A model generated the notes under the pieces. It searched no databases. It saw nothing but the letters and a program-made list of their open reading frames with translations, and had not been told where the DNA came from. Both the position numbers and the translations under genes were made by a program. 64,000 nucleotides of DNA from Pseudoxanthomonas sp. (GTDB lineage: Bacteria > Pseudomonadota > Gammaproteobacteria > Xanthomonadales > Xanthomonadaceae), in the NCBI RefSeq assembly GCF_002863005.1, contig NZ_PKDG01000015.1, forward strand, positions 372,001 through 436,000, in the 5' to 3' direction. Shown piece after piece: positions 29,319 to 37,958 of the stretch (its first letter is position 1; the number at the start of each line of letters is the position of its first letter).

Positions 29319-31118
29319 GTGAATTCATCTTCCTCATTCCGTCGTTCGCGCCGTCATCCCCTCGTTGCTGCACTCGCCGCAATCGTCACCGCCGGCGCGT
29401 TCGCCGGTACCGCATTCGCGGGCGATGTCAGTACCGCCGGTCTTCGCGACGGCCAGACCTACGACCGGTTCATCGTGAAATACCGCGATGGCAGTACCGC
29501 CCGTGCCAGCAACACGACGCTGCAGCGTTCGTTGTCGGGTGCGGTATCGCGCGCTGCGCTGGGTCCGGCGAACGGCAAGGCGGTGAGCGCCGCGAAGCTG
29601 CGCCGCCTGGGCATCGGCGCCGAGCTGGTGCAGACCTCGCGCAAGCTCGATCGCGTCGAGGCCGAGAGCCTGCTGCGGCAGCTGGCGACCGATCCGGACG
29701 TGGAGTTCGTCGAAGTCGACGCGCGCCGTTATGCGCGCCTCGTCCCCAACGACACCTACTACAACCAGTATCAGTGGCACTTCAAGGATCCGGTCGGCGG
29801 CATCAACCTGCCGGCGGCCTGGGACAACGCCACCGGTGCGGGCGTGGTCGTCGCCGTGCTGGACACGGGCATCACCACCCACAGCGATCTCGATGCGAAC
29901 ATCCTGCCGGGCTACGACTTCATCAGCGACACGTTCGTTTCGCGCGACGGCGACCTTCGCGATGCGGACCCGCGCGACGAAGGCGACTGGAATCCGGTGG
30001 CGGGTGAGTGCTATGCGGGTTCGCCCGTGCAGGACAGCAGCTGGCACGGCACCCACGTGGCGGGCACGGTCGCGGAAGTCACCAACAATGCCAAGGGCAT
30101 GGCCGGTGGCGCATTCAATGCGAAGGTCGTGCCGGCGCGCGTGCTGGGACGCTGCGGCGGCTACACCTCGGACATTTCGGATGCCGTCATCTGGGCCTCC
30201 GGCGGCACCGTCGCCGGTGTCCCCGCCAACGCGAATCCGGCCGAGGTCATCAACCTGAGCCTCGGCGGGTCCGGTGCGTGCAGCGCGGTGGAGCAGAACG
30301 CCTTCAACATCGCCATCGCCAACGGCAGCACGGTCGTGGTCGCGGCCGGCAACGATGCAGGCAACGTCACCGGCTACTCGCCGGGCAACTGCGCCGGCGT
30401 CATCACCGTCGGCGCCACCCGCATCACCGGCGGCATCGCGTCGTATTCCAATTACGGCACGCGCGTCGACATCTCGGCACCGGGCGGCGGCGGCAGCGTC
30501 GATGGCAATCCGGGTGGTTACGTATGGTCCACCGGCAACTCGGGCACCACCGTACCCACCACGGAGACCTACTTCGGCCTGGGCGGCACGTCGATGGCGG
30601 CACCCCACGTGGCGGCGGTGGTGGCACTGATGCAGAGCGTGGCCGATACACCGCTGACGCCGGCGCAGATCCTGGCGACGCTGAAGTCGACCGCGCGCCC
30701 GTTCCCCGTCGCGCCGCCGGCCAACCGTCCGATCGGTGCGGGCATCGTCAATGCCGCGGCAGCGGTCCAGGCCGTGATCGGCGGCGGCGAACCGCCCACC
30801 GCGACGCCGTTGACCAACAATGTCGCCGTCGGGGGCAACACCGGCGCCAAGGATGCGGTGGTGCAGTACGCGCTCGTGGTGCCGGCCGGGGCCAGCAACC
30901 TGTCCTTCATCAGCTACGGCGGCAGCGGCAACGCCGACCTGTACGTGAAGTTCGGCAGTGCGGCCACGGCGACGAGCTACGACCTGCGCTCGGTGCGCCC
31001 CGGCAACAACGACGTGGTGAACATCGCGAACCCGCAGGCAGGCACGTACTACGTGTCGCTGGTGGGCAAGACGAAGTTCTCCGGCGTCAGCGTGCGTGGC
31101 AGTTTCACCGCGCCCTGA
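29319..31118 (+). CDS. Secreted subtilisin-like serine protease (S8) with C-terminal PPC domain
   Basis: A 599-residue preproprotease. The signal peptide (RRHPLVAALAAIVTAGAFAGTAFA) is followed by an I9-like propeptide (about residues 30-150; TYDRFIVKYRDGS, then DPDVEFVEVD). The catalytic domain carries Asp182 in VLDTG, His246 in GTHVAGTV and Ser425 in GTSMAAPH. A C-terminal pre-peptidase (PPC) domain (about residues 495-599) is typical of exoproteases and often removed on maturation. The GTG start at 29319 has GGAG eight bases upstream and gives a normal signal peptide; earlier in-frame codons would add a charged, non-signal sequence. It resembles the major extracellular proteases of Xanthomonas, which are type II cargo, and it sits directly before gspF. 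Confidence 0.9.
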   Translation: MNSSSSFRRSRRHPLVAALAAIVTAGAFAGTAFAGDVSTAGLRDGQTYDRFIVKYRDGSTARASNTTLQRSLSGAVSRAALGPANGKAVSAAKLRRLGIGAELVQTSRKLDRVEAESLLRQLATDPDVEFVEVDARRYARLVPNDTYYNQYQWHFKDPVGGINLPAAWDNATGAGVVVAVLDTGITTHSDLDANILPGYDFISDTFVSRDGDLRDADPRDEGDWNPVAGECYAGSPVQDSSWHGTHVAGTVAEVTNNAKGMAGGAFNAKVVPARVLGRCGGYTSDISDAVIWASGGTVAGVPANANPAEVINLSLGGSGACSAVEQNAFNIAIANGSTVVVAAGNDAGNVTGYSPGNCAGVITVGATRITGGIASYSNYGTRVDISAPGGGGSVDGNPGGYVWSTGNSGTTVPTTETYFGLGGTSMAAPHVAAVVALMQSVADTPLTPAQILATLKSTARPFPVAPPANRPIGAGIVNAAAAVQAVIGGGEPPTATPLTNNVAVGGNTGAKDAVVQYALVVPAGASNLSFISYGGSGNADLYVKFGSAATATSYDLRSVRPGNNDVVNIANPQAGTYYVSLVGKTKFSGVSVRGSFTAP

Positions 31119-31138
31119 GTGTCCTCCGATGCATCGCG

Positions 31139-31168
31139 ACGGCCCCGGGAGACCGGGGCCGTTTCGTT
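31139..31168 (+). terminator. Rho-independent terminator after the protease gene
   Basis: A perfect 10-bp stem (ACGGCCCCGG / CCGGGGCCGT, 31139-31162) with GAGA loop, followed by TTCGTT, 20 bases after the protease stop. It separates the protease transcript from the gspF operon. Confidence 0.7.
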
Positions 31169-31244
31169 CCATGACATGATCGCCCCGCATGACGCTGGGC
31201 CGGGGAATACGGTAAGTTGGCGCATTATCCTTTTGTCCTCCGGC

Positions 31245-32459
31245 ATGCCGCTCTACCGCTACAAGGCCCTCAACGCGCACGGTGAAATGCTGGATGGCCA
31301 GATGGAGGCCGCCAGCGATGCCGACGTGGTCGCGCGCCTGCAGGAGCAGGGACACCTGCCGGTCGAAGCCGCACTGGCCGTGGCCGGGGGTGGACGCAGC
31401 CTGGGGCAACTGTGGCGACCGAATGCGTTCGCGGGCGACAGGCTGGTGCAGTTCACCCAGCAACTCGCCACGCTGCTGGGCGCCGGACAGCCGCTCGACC
31501 GTGCGCTCGGCATCCTGCTGGACCTGCCGGAAGACGAGAAAGCGCGTCGCGTCATCACCGACATCCGCGATGCCGTGCGCGGCGGTGCGCCGCTGTCCAC
31601 CGCGCTGGATCGACAGCACGGTCTTTTCTCGCGGCTGTACATCAACATGGTGCGTGCCGGCGAGGCCGGCGGCAGCCTCCACGACACCCTGCAGCGGCTG
31701 GGCGATTATCTCGAGCGCAGCCGCGCGCTGAAGGGACGCGTGGTCAATGCGCTGGTGTATCCGGCGATCCTGCTGGTGGTGGTCGGGTTCGCGCTGCTGT
31801 TCCTGCTCGGTTACGTGGTCCCGCAGTTCGCGGTGATGTACGAGAGCCTGGACGTGGCGCTGCCGTGGTTCACGCGCGGGGTGTTGTGGGTGGGCGCGTT
31901 CGTGCGCGACTTCTGGTTCGTGCTGGTCGCTGTCCCTGCGCTGGCGCTGCTGTGGTTCGATCGCCGCCGCCGCGACCCCGGCTTCCGCAGCCGGCTGGAC
32001 GGCTGGCTGCTGGGGCGCCCGCTCGTCGGCCCGCTGGTCGCCCGGCTGGAAACCGCCCGGCTCGCGCGCACGCTGGGCACGCTGCTGAAGAACGGCGTGC
32101 CCCTGCTCACCGCGCTGGGCATCGCGCGCAACGTGCTGGGCAACCGTGCCCTGGCGGCCGATGTCGACGTGGCCGCGGAGGACGTGAAGAACGGCCACGG
32201 GCTGTCCGCCTCGCTGGGCAAGGGAAAGCGGTTTCCACGACTGGCGCTGCAGATGATCCAGGTGGGCGAGGAGTCCGGTGCCCTCGACGGCATGCTGCTG
32301 AAGACGGCCGAAACCTTCGAGCAGGAAACGGCTCAGGTGCTGGACCGTATGCTGGCCGCCCTGGTGCCTGCCATCACGCTGATCCTGGCGGCGGTGGTCG
32401 GTGTCGTCATCATCGCCGTGCTGGTCCCGCTGTACGATCTGACCGGCGCCATCAACTGA
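31245..32459 (+). CDS. gspF: Type II secretion inner-membrane protein GspF/XpsF
   Basis: A 404-residue polytopic protein with the two homologous T2SSF domains (about residues 70-190 and 275-395), each followed by membrane helices (about 170-190, 220-240, 375-395). The N terminus PLYRYKALNAHGEMLDGQ is the standard GspF start, which fixes ATG 31245 over upstream codons. GspF forms part of the inner-membrane platform on which the GspE ATPase acts. It starts the ten-gene xpsF-D operon. Confidence 0.95.
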   Translation: MPLYRYKALNAHGEMLDGQMEAASDADVVARLQEQGHLPVEAALAVAGGGRSLGQLWRPNAFAGDRLVQFTQQLATLLGAGQPLDRALGILLDLPEDEKARRVITDIRDAVRGGAPLSTALDRQHGLFSRLYINMVRAGEAGGSLHDTLQRLGDYLERSRALKGRVVNALVYPAILLVVVGFALLFLLGYVVPQFAVMYESLDVALPWFTRGVLWVGAFVRDFWFVLVAVPALALLWFDRRRRDPGFRSRLDGWLLGRPLVGPLVARLETARLARTLGTLLKNGVPLLTALGIARNVLGNRALAADVDVAAEDVKNGHGLSASLGKGKRFPRLALQMIQVGEESGALDGMLLKTAETFEQETAQVLDRMLAALVPAITLILAAVVGVVIIAVLVPLYDLTGAIN

Positions 32460-32481
32460 GCATCCTGGAGAGTCCGCCACC

Positions 32482-32916
32482 ATGTCCCGCACGCGCCCGA
32501 TGACTGCGTTCCGCTCCCCGCAATCCCAGCAGGGCTTCAGCCTGCTCGAGATCATCATCGTGCTGGTGCTGATCGGCGGCATCCTGGTGCTGGTTGGCAG
32601 TCGGGTGATGGGCGGTGCCGACAGCGGCAAGGTGAAACTGGCCCAGTCGCAGGTGCAGACGCTGGCCGGCAAGGTCGAGACCTACCAGTTGGACACCGGC
32701 CGGTATCCGGCACAGCTGTCCGACCTGGTGACCAATCCGGGCAACGCGAGCGGGTGGCTGGGCCCGTACGCGAAGGAGAGCGAGTTGCAGGACCCTTGGA
32801 AGAACCCGATCGAATACCGCATTCCCGGCGAGACGCAGCGCTTCGACCTGATCAGCCTGGGCGCCGATGGCAAGGCCGGTGGCGACAGCGTCAACGCGGA
32901 CATCACGAACGAGTAA
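32482..32916 (+). CDS. gspG: Major pseudopilin GspG/XpsG
   Basis: A 144-residue pseudopilin. The prepilin peptidase site is QQG-FSLLEI, giving a mature protein starting at Phe with the conserved Glu at +5 and a hydrophobic helix of about 20 residues. The C-terminal part shows the GspG pattern: WLGPYAKESELQDPWKNPIEYRIPG, then DLISLGADGKAGG, the calcium-binding loop region. It is the main subunit of the periplasmic pseudopilus. GGAG lies before the ATG, 22 bases after gspF. Confidence 0.95.
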   Translation: MSRTRPMTAFRSPQSQQGFSLLEIIIVLVLIGGILVLVGSRVMGGADSGKVKLAQSQVQTLAGKVETYQLDTGRYPAQLSDLVTNPGNASGWLGPYAKESELQDPWKNPIEYRIPGETQRFDLISLGADGKAGGDSVNADITNE

Positions 32917-32959
32917 GCGTGGCCCCGCCGCCGTGGCGCGCCGTGCCGCTACCGTCCCC

Positions 32960-33445
32960 ATGTCTCCGGCCCGCAGGCCTGCCGCGGCGCGGCCGCACGT
33001 GGCCGGCTTCACCCTGCTCGAGACGCTGCTGGTCCTGGCGCTGATCGCGGCGGCGGGCATCCTCGCGGCGATGGCCTTCACCGGTGGCATGGACGGCATG
33101 CGGTTGCGCTCGGAATCCAAGGAAGTCGCTGCGCAGCTGCGCTACACGCGGGCGCGTGCGATCGCGACCGGGCAGCCGCAGCGTTTCCGGATCGATCCGC
33201 GCGCGCATGCGTGGGAGGCGGCCGGTGACCGGCGTGGCGACATCGATCGCGCCCTGGAGGTCCGCTTCACCGGCGTGCGCGAGGCACAGGAGCGGGCGGG
33301 CGAGGGCGCGATCCTGTTCTTCCCCGACGGAGGTTCCACCGGCGGCCGCATCACGCTGGCCGCCGGGACGGCCGCGTGGAGCATCGACGTGGCCTGGCTG
33401 ACCGGCGAGACGCGCCTGCTGCGCGACGAGGTGCGCGCGCCATGA
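32960..33445 (+). CDS. gspH: Minor pseudopilin GspH/XpsH
   Basis: A 161-residue prepilin-like protein with the cleavage site VAG-FTLLETLL and Glu at +5 of the mature form, then a single N-terminal helix and a beta-rich globular part typical of GspH (about residues 60-155). It belongs to the pseudopilus. No clear Shine-Dalgarno supports ATG 32960; an in-frame GTG at 32933 would add nine residues to the leader and cannot be excluded. Its stop overlaps the gspI start. Confidence 0.85.
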   Translation: MSPARRPAAARPHVAGFTLLETLLVLALIAAAGILAAMAFTGGMDGMRLRSESKEVAAQLRYTRARAIATGQPQRFRIDPRAHAWEAAGDRRGDIDRALEVRFTGVREAQERAGEGAILFFPDGGSTGGRITLAAGTAAWSIDVAWLTGETRLLRDEVRAP

Positions 33446-33873
33446 CGCTGGCCAACCGCCGTCATCAGCGTGGCTTCACCCTGCTCGAAGTCATCGTCGC
33501 CTTCGCGCTGCTGGCGCTGGCGCTGAGCCTGCTGCTGGGTTCGCTCTCCGGAGCGAGCCGGCAGGTGCGCGAATCGGCGGACAGCAGTCGCGCGACGCTG
33601 CACGCGCAATCCCTGCTGGCGCAGCTGGGTGCGGGCGATGTCCTGCAACCGGGACGGCAGGAGGGCAGCTTCGAAGGCGATCGTTATCGCTGGCAGCTCG
33701 ACATCGCGCCGTTCGCTGATCCGTTGGCGGCGCGGGCACAGCTCGATCCGGGCGCGCCGCAACTCCTCGATGTACGCCTGGTCGTTCGCTGGGGCGACGA
33801 GCGGGCACAGGCGATGCAATGGCGCACGCTGCGATTGGCGCCGCGCGACGTCAACCAGGCCGTGTCGCCATGA
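33442..33873 (+). CDS. gspI: Minor pseudopilin GspI/XpsI
   Basis: A 143-residue minor pseudopilin. Cleavage motif QRG-FTLLEVIVAF with Glu at +5; short globular domain with the late strands LLDVRLVVRWGDE. GspI, J and K form the initiating tip of the pseudopilus. ATG 33442 overlaps the gspH stop (ATGA) and the next gene overlaps in the same way, pointing to translational coupling. Confidence 0.88.
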   Translation: MTLANRRHQRGFTLLEVIVAFALLALALSLLLGSLSGASRQVRESADSSRATLHAQSLLAQLGAGDVLQPGRQEGSFEGDRYRWQLDIAPFADPLAARAQLDPGAPQLLDVRLVVRWGDERAQAMQWRTLRLAPRDVNQAVSP

Positions 33874-34541
33874 TGCGCGCGCGCACGCAGGGTTTCACCC
33901 TGATTGAAGTGCTGCTCGCGCTGGTGCTGCTGGCGGCAGGACTGGCGCTGGCGTTCGCGACGCTGCGCTCCTCCACCGCGGTGGTCACGCGCGGCGAGGA
34001 CATGGCGCAGGCGAGCGAGCGCATGCGCGCGGTACATGGCTACCTGCGCGCGCGACTGGCATCGGCGCAGCCCATCGTGTTCGCGACGGACCGGGGCACG
34101 CTGCGCCAGGCGCGCTTCATCGGCACGCCGCAGCGCATGCGATTCGTGGCGGACCTGCCGGACTATCTAGGATATGGCGGCCCTTACGTGCACGACCTGG
34201 TCGCGGACGAGGAAGGTCGCCTGCAGGTGGCCTTCGCCGTCGCCCGTCCGGACGCGTCGCTGGAGGACGTCGATCTCGCTGCGCGCGGACAGCGGGCGGA
34301 GCGGCTGGCCGATGGGCTGCGTTCGGTGCGCTTCCGGTATCGCGGCCTGGATGCGGACAATCGCCTCGGTCCCTGGCAGGACCGCTGGGAGACTTCTGAG
34401 ATGCTGCCGCTGCAGGTGAAGGTGGAAATGGTCGCGATCGCCGGCGGGCGCTGGCCGGACCTTGTCGTGACCCTCGCGCGCAGCGAGGGCGGCGCAGGCG
34501 GCGGGCTGTTGCCCGGCGGCACGAATCCGGTACTCCCATGA
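33870..34541 (+). CDS. gspJ: Minor pseudopilin GspJ/XpsJ
   Basis: A 223-residue pseudopilin with the cleavage motif TQG-FTLIEVLLAL and Glu at +5. The globular domain is larger than in GspH or GspI, as usual for GspJ, and contains RFRYRGLDADNRLGPW, a segment often seen in this family. It forms the GspI-J-K tip complex. It ends in a Gly-rich tail (GGAGGGLLPGG), probably flexible. Overlaps gspI and gspK by ATGA. Confidence 0.88.
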   Translation: MMRARTQGFTLIEVLLALVLLAAGLALAFATLRSSTAVVTRGEDMAQASERMRAVHGYLRARLASAQPIVFATDRGTLRQARFIGTPQRMRFVADLPDYLGYGGPYVHDLVADEEGRLQVAFAVARPDASLEDVDLAARGQRAERLADGLRSVRFRYRGLDADNRLGPWQDRWETSEMLPLQVKVEMVAIAGGRWPDLVVTLARSEGGAGGGLLPGGTNPVLP

Positions 34542-35389
34542 AGCGCATGCACGGTGCCGCGCTGTTGCTGGTGCTGTGGCTAGTGGCCCTGCTCACCGCG
34601 CTGGTCGGTGCGTATGCGCTGACGGCGCGGATGGAGGCGTTGCAGGGTCGGGTCGGCAGCCGCGGCGCGATCGCACAGGAGGTCGCGCGCGCCGGCATCG
34701 AGTACGCGCTCGTGCGGGTGGCCGACCGCAATCCGGAAACCCACTGGCAACCCAATGGCCGCCCTTACGCGTGGACGTTCGATGGCCAGCAGGTCCAGGT
34801 GCGCATCGTCGATGAGACCGGCAAGGTTGATCTCAACCAGGCCGACGTGCCGCTGCTGTCGCGGCTGATGCAGGCGCTCGGAGAACCTGCGGACGCCAGC
34901 GATGCGCTCGCGGCGGCGATCGTCGACTGGCGCGATGCCGACAACCTCACCCAGCCGGTGGGCGGGGCCGAGGACAGCGACTACGCGGCGGCGGAGCGCG
35001 AGTACGGTGCCAAGGACGCGCCGTTCGACACGGTTGCGGAAGTCGAGCAGGTCCTGGGCATGACGCCGGACCTGTACGCGCGCCTCGCGTCATTCCTGAC
35101 GCTGTATTCGGGCCGCGCGCAGCCGGACGCGACGTACGCGCCGGGGCCGGTGCTGCAGGCCATGGGCGTGGATGCGGCGGCATGGCTGGCGCAACGCAAT
35201 GCGACCGGCGTCACCGGCGGCCCGCAACTCGTCGGCGCCGGCAGCGGCACGTATAGTATCGAGAGCCGTGCGCGGCTGGCCGATGGCCGCGAAGCGTCGG
35301 TGCGGACAGTGGTGCGCGCGGGGGCCAGCCCGGTGCCGGGTTCGGCCTATACCTTGTTGCGCTGGGAGGAGGGAGCGTCACCACAATGA
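34538..35389 (+). CDS. gspK: Minor pseudopilin GspK/XpsK
   Basis: A 283-residue pseudopilin, the largest of the tip complex. The N terminus (MKRMHG-AALLLVLWLVALL) is a prepilin leader without the Glu at +5, which is the normal state for GspK. The helical domain contains DETGKVDLNQADVPLLSRLM, AIVDWRDAD and YGAKDAPFDTVAEVEQVLGM, the signature of the GspK alpha-domain. GspK caps the pseudopilus. Overlaps gspJ and gspL by ATGA. Confidence 0.92.
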   Translation: MKRMHGAALLLVLWLVALLTALVGAYALTARMEALQGRVGSRGAIAQEVARAGIEYALVRVADRNPETHWQPNGRPYAWTFDGQQVQVRIVDETGKVDLNQADVPLLSRLMQALGEPADASDALAAAIVDWRDADNLTQPVGGAEDSDYAAAEREYGAKDAPFDTVAEVEQVLGMTPDLYARLASFLTLYSGRAQPDATYAPGPVLQAMGVDAAAWLAQRNATGVTGGPQLVGAGSGTYSIESRARLADGREASVRTVVRAGASPVPGSAYTLLRWEEGASPQ

Positions 35390-36525
35390 GCGGCGTACGC
35401 GACACCTTGCAGCGGTTCCGGGCACGGCTCGGTCCCGGGCCACGCAGCTTCTTCGCGTGGTGGGGACAGGCGTTGGCGACCTGGTTGCCCGCGCGCTGGC
35501 GCGTGGTGCTGGGGCTGACGGGCGACCGCCTGCTGTTCCAGCGTCAGGACGACGAGATCGAAATGAGCTGGCTGGAGGGCACGCAGCGGCATCCGCTCGC
35601 ACGCTTGCCGGTCACGGTGAGCCCTGACGATCTGCGTGCGCTGCTCGGCAGCCGGCTGGCCGAACTGCCGCGCTGGTGGCTGGTGCCGGCGGGCATGGCA
35701 CTGCGTCGGCGCCTGTTGCTGCCGGCCGCGGCGGCGGACCGCCTGCGCGACGTGCTGACGTTCGAGCTCGACCGGCAAACCCCGTTCACCGCCAACGATG
35801 CGTGCTTCGACGCGCGCGTGGTGGGTGTGCGCGAGGACGCACAACTCGATGTGGAACTGGCGGCCGTGCAGAAGGTGGCCTTCGTCGATGGCCTGTCGCG
35901 GCTGGGCGCACTCTCGCAGGGTTTGGCCGGCGCGGACGTGGAAGACGCGGGCGGTGCGCCGCTGGGCGTGAACCTGCTGCCCGAGGCATCGCGCGTTGCG
36001 CGCCAGGCACCGCGCCGCGGCCTGCATGCCGTGCTGGCGTCGGTAGCCGTCATCGCCGTGGTGTTCGCTGCCTGGGCCGTCCTGGACAACCGGCGCGCTG
36101 CCGCCGACGCCTTCGCCGCGCAGGTGGACAGCCGGGCCGATGCGGCGCGGCAGGTGGCGGCGCAGCGGCAGCAACTCGTCGACCTCGTCGCTGGCACCAC
36201 CACCCTCAACCAGACCAGTGCGCGCCGGCCGACAGCGCTGGAAGTGATGGATGAGGTCACGCAGCGTCTTCCCGACAACACCTATCTGGAAAAACTCGCC
36301 ATCGAAGGCGACCGGCTGACGCTGATCGGTTTCAGCCCGGAAGCCTCGGGACTGGTCGCGCGCCTGCAAGGCTCGCCGTTGTGGCGCAATCCTGCACTGA
36401 GTGGCGCGCTGCAGCCGGATCCGCGCACGCGCATGGACCGCTTCACGATGACGGCCGAGCTGCTGGGCAAACAGGACCCGGCTGCCGCGACGCAAGGAGG
36501 CGCCGATGCCGCTGGCCGTGACTGA
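35386..36525 (+). CDS. gspL: Type II secretion protein GspL/XpsL
   Basis: A 379-residue bitopic inner-membrane protein. The cytoplasmic part (residues about 1-205, actin-like fold) recruits GspE; one membrane helix (about 212-230, VLASVAVIAVVFAAWAVL) is followed by a periplasmic ferredoxin-like domain with the PilN/GspL segment VMDEVTQRLPDNTYLEKLAIEGD. It joins the ATPase to the platform with GspM. The ATG overlaps the gspK stop and the gene overlaps gspM by 20 bases. Confidence 0.88.
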   Translation: MSGVRDTLQRFRARLGPGPRSFFAWWGQALATWLPARWRVVLGLTGDRLLFQRQDDEIEMSWLEGTQRHPLARLPVTVSPDDLRALLGSRLAELPRWWLVPAGMALRRRLLLPAAAADRLRDVLTFELDRQTPFTANDACFDARVVGVREDAQLDVELAAVQKVAFVDGLSRLGALSQGLAGADVEDAGGAPLGVNLLPEASRVARQAPRRGLHAVLASVAVIAVVFAAWAVLDNRRAAADAFAAQVDSRADAARQVAAQRQQLVDLVAGTTTLNQTSARRPTALEVMDEVTQRLPDNTYLEKLAIEGDRLTLIGFSPEASGLVARLQGSPLWRNPALSGALQPDPRTRMDRFTMTAELLGKQDPAAATQGGADAAGRD

Positions 36526-37126
36526 CCGCGATCGCTGGCTGGCGCTGGCGCTGCTGTTGGCAGCGCTGTTGCTGGGCTATGCGCTGCTCGTGCATCCCTG
36601 GTGGACGGTGCCGATGCAGGAAGTAGGCGCGCGCGTGGATGAGCTGCGCCAGCGCGAACTTCGCATCCGTACCCAGCTGCAGCAGGCACCGCAGGTGCAG
36701 CGCGAACTCGCCGCCGCGCTCGCGCAGCAGGCGCAGCGCCCGGGCTTCCTTCCGGAAGCGACGGTCGAGCTGGCGACCGCGGGCCTGGTGCAGCGGTTGG
36801 AAACCGTCGTCAGGCAAGCCAGCCCCGGCAACCGCAGCTGCGCCATCGCCAACCAGTCGCCGCTGGCGGTCGCGGGACGCGAAATCTATCCGCGCGTGGT
36901 CGTGCAGGTGCGCCTGCGCTGCGGCGCGCCGGAACTGGCATCGGTCCTGCACCAGCTCGAATCCGGCAGCCCGCGCCTGTTCGTGGAGAACCTCAACATC
37001 CTCGCGCAGCGGTACGCCTACCAGGCCAGCGAAAGCGGCGCCGGTGGCCTGGACGTGAACTTCGACCTGTACGGGTACCTCAAGCCATCGCCGGTACTGA
37101 CCCAGGAGCCGTCCGGTGCGCGCTGA
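36506..37126 (+). CDS. gspM: Type II secretion protein GspM/XpsM
   Basis: A 206-residue protein with a short cytoplasmic start, one membrane helix (residues about 11-30, WLALALLLAALLLGYALLV), a helical stalk and a ferredoxin-like periplasmic domain with a Cys pair (NRSCAIAN, LRCGAP). XpsM stabilises XpsL and contacts XpsN. A strong Shine-Dalgarno AAGGAGG lies five bases before ATG 36506, inside the end of gspL. Confidence 0.88.
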   Translation: MPLAVTDRDRWLALALLLAALLLGYALLVHPWWTVPMQEVGARVDELRQRELRIRTQLQQAPQVQRELAAALAQQAQRPGFLPEATVELATAGLVQRLETVVRQASPGNRSCAIANQSPLAVAGREIYPRVVVQVRLRCGAPELASVLHQLESGSPRLFVENLNILAQRYAYQASESGAGGLDVNFDLYGYLKPSPVLTQEPSGAR

Positions 37127-37949
37127 CAGCTGGGGGGTGCGCACGTGGATCCTCGCCGTCGTGGCGGGGTGGGCGGTGGTGGCCGCGCTGATGGCCCTGT
37201 TCGGGCTGGGCAGCCGCATCACGCCCCTGCCTGCCGATCCGGACATGGTGCAGGCGTTGCCGCGCCTGCCGGCGAGCCCGCCCGAACGACTGGGCGCGCT
37301 GGACCAGTATGCAGGCGTCGGCGAGCGGCCCCTGTTTTCGGAGGATCGCCGTCCGAAGCCGTTCTTCCTCTCCGGCGAGGAAGCCGCGGCGCCAGCCTTC
37401 GACCTGGTATTGACCAGCGTGCTGATCACGCCCGCGCTGGAGCTGGCCATCGTGCAGCCCGCGCAGGGCGGCGAGGGCCTGCGGGTGAAGGTGGGCGATT
37501 CGCCGGCCGGCTTCCCGGGGTGGCGGCTGGTCGAACTCGATCCGCGCCGCGCCGTCTTCGAGGGTCCGGAAGGCCGTCGCGAGATGGCGTTGCGTGTCTT
37601 CGACGGTGCGGGAGGACAACCGCCTTCGCCGGTCGCAGGTGTACCTGCCGCCGTGCCGCCCGCCGCGACCGTCGTTCCACCTGCTGCGCCGGGCGGACGC
37701 ACGACCGGCGGCAACAGCGCACCCGCCGCCATGCCCACGGTGGCATCGCCGCCAGGTCCGGCGCAGATGCCGACTCCGGCCCCTGCCGCCAGCCCATCGC
37801 CCTCGTCGACGGCGCCGTCCGTGCCCGTCCAGACGACGGACCAGCAGATGGACGCCATCCGCCAGCGCATCGAGCAGCGCCGCGCGCAGTTGCGGCAGCA
37901 GCAGGCGCAACCCACCACGCCGCCGGCAACGCCCGGCAAGACACAGTAG
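37116..37949 (+). CDS. gspN: Type II secretion protein XpsN (GspC-like)
   Basis: A 277-residue bitopic protein: one N-terminal helix (about residues 10-30), then a GspC-like homology region (GERPLFSEDRRP, VLTSVLITPALELAIVQ, VKVGD and VELDPRRAVFEG, about residues 65-160), then a Pro/Ala-rich tail and a final Arg/Gln-rich helix. In xanthomonads XpsN takes the place of GspC, linking the inner-membrane platform to the XpsD secretin. GTG start 37116 is supported by AGGAG seven bases upstream and overlaps the gspM end. The operon contains no separate gspC. Confidence 0.85.
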   Translation: MRADSWGVRTWILAVVAGWAVVAALMALFGLGSRITPLPADPDMVQALPRLPASPPERLGALDQYAGVGERPLFSEDRRPKPFFLSGEEAAAPAFDLVLTSVLITPALELAIVQPAQGGEGLRVKVGDSPAGFPGWRLVELDPRRAVFEGPEGRREMALRVFDGAGGQPPSPVAGVPAAVPPAATVVPPAAPGGRTTGGNSAPAAMPTVASPPGPAQMPTPAPAASPSPSSTAPSVPVQTTDQQMDAIRQRIEQRRAQLRQQQAQPTTPPATPGKTQ

Positions 37950-37958
37950 AGTGCCGGC

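Noticed and set aside
29334-32672. An 1112-codon open frame antisense to the protease and gspF genes
   Set aside because: It crosses a terminator and the complete protease and gspF genes and has shadow-frame composition.
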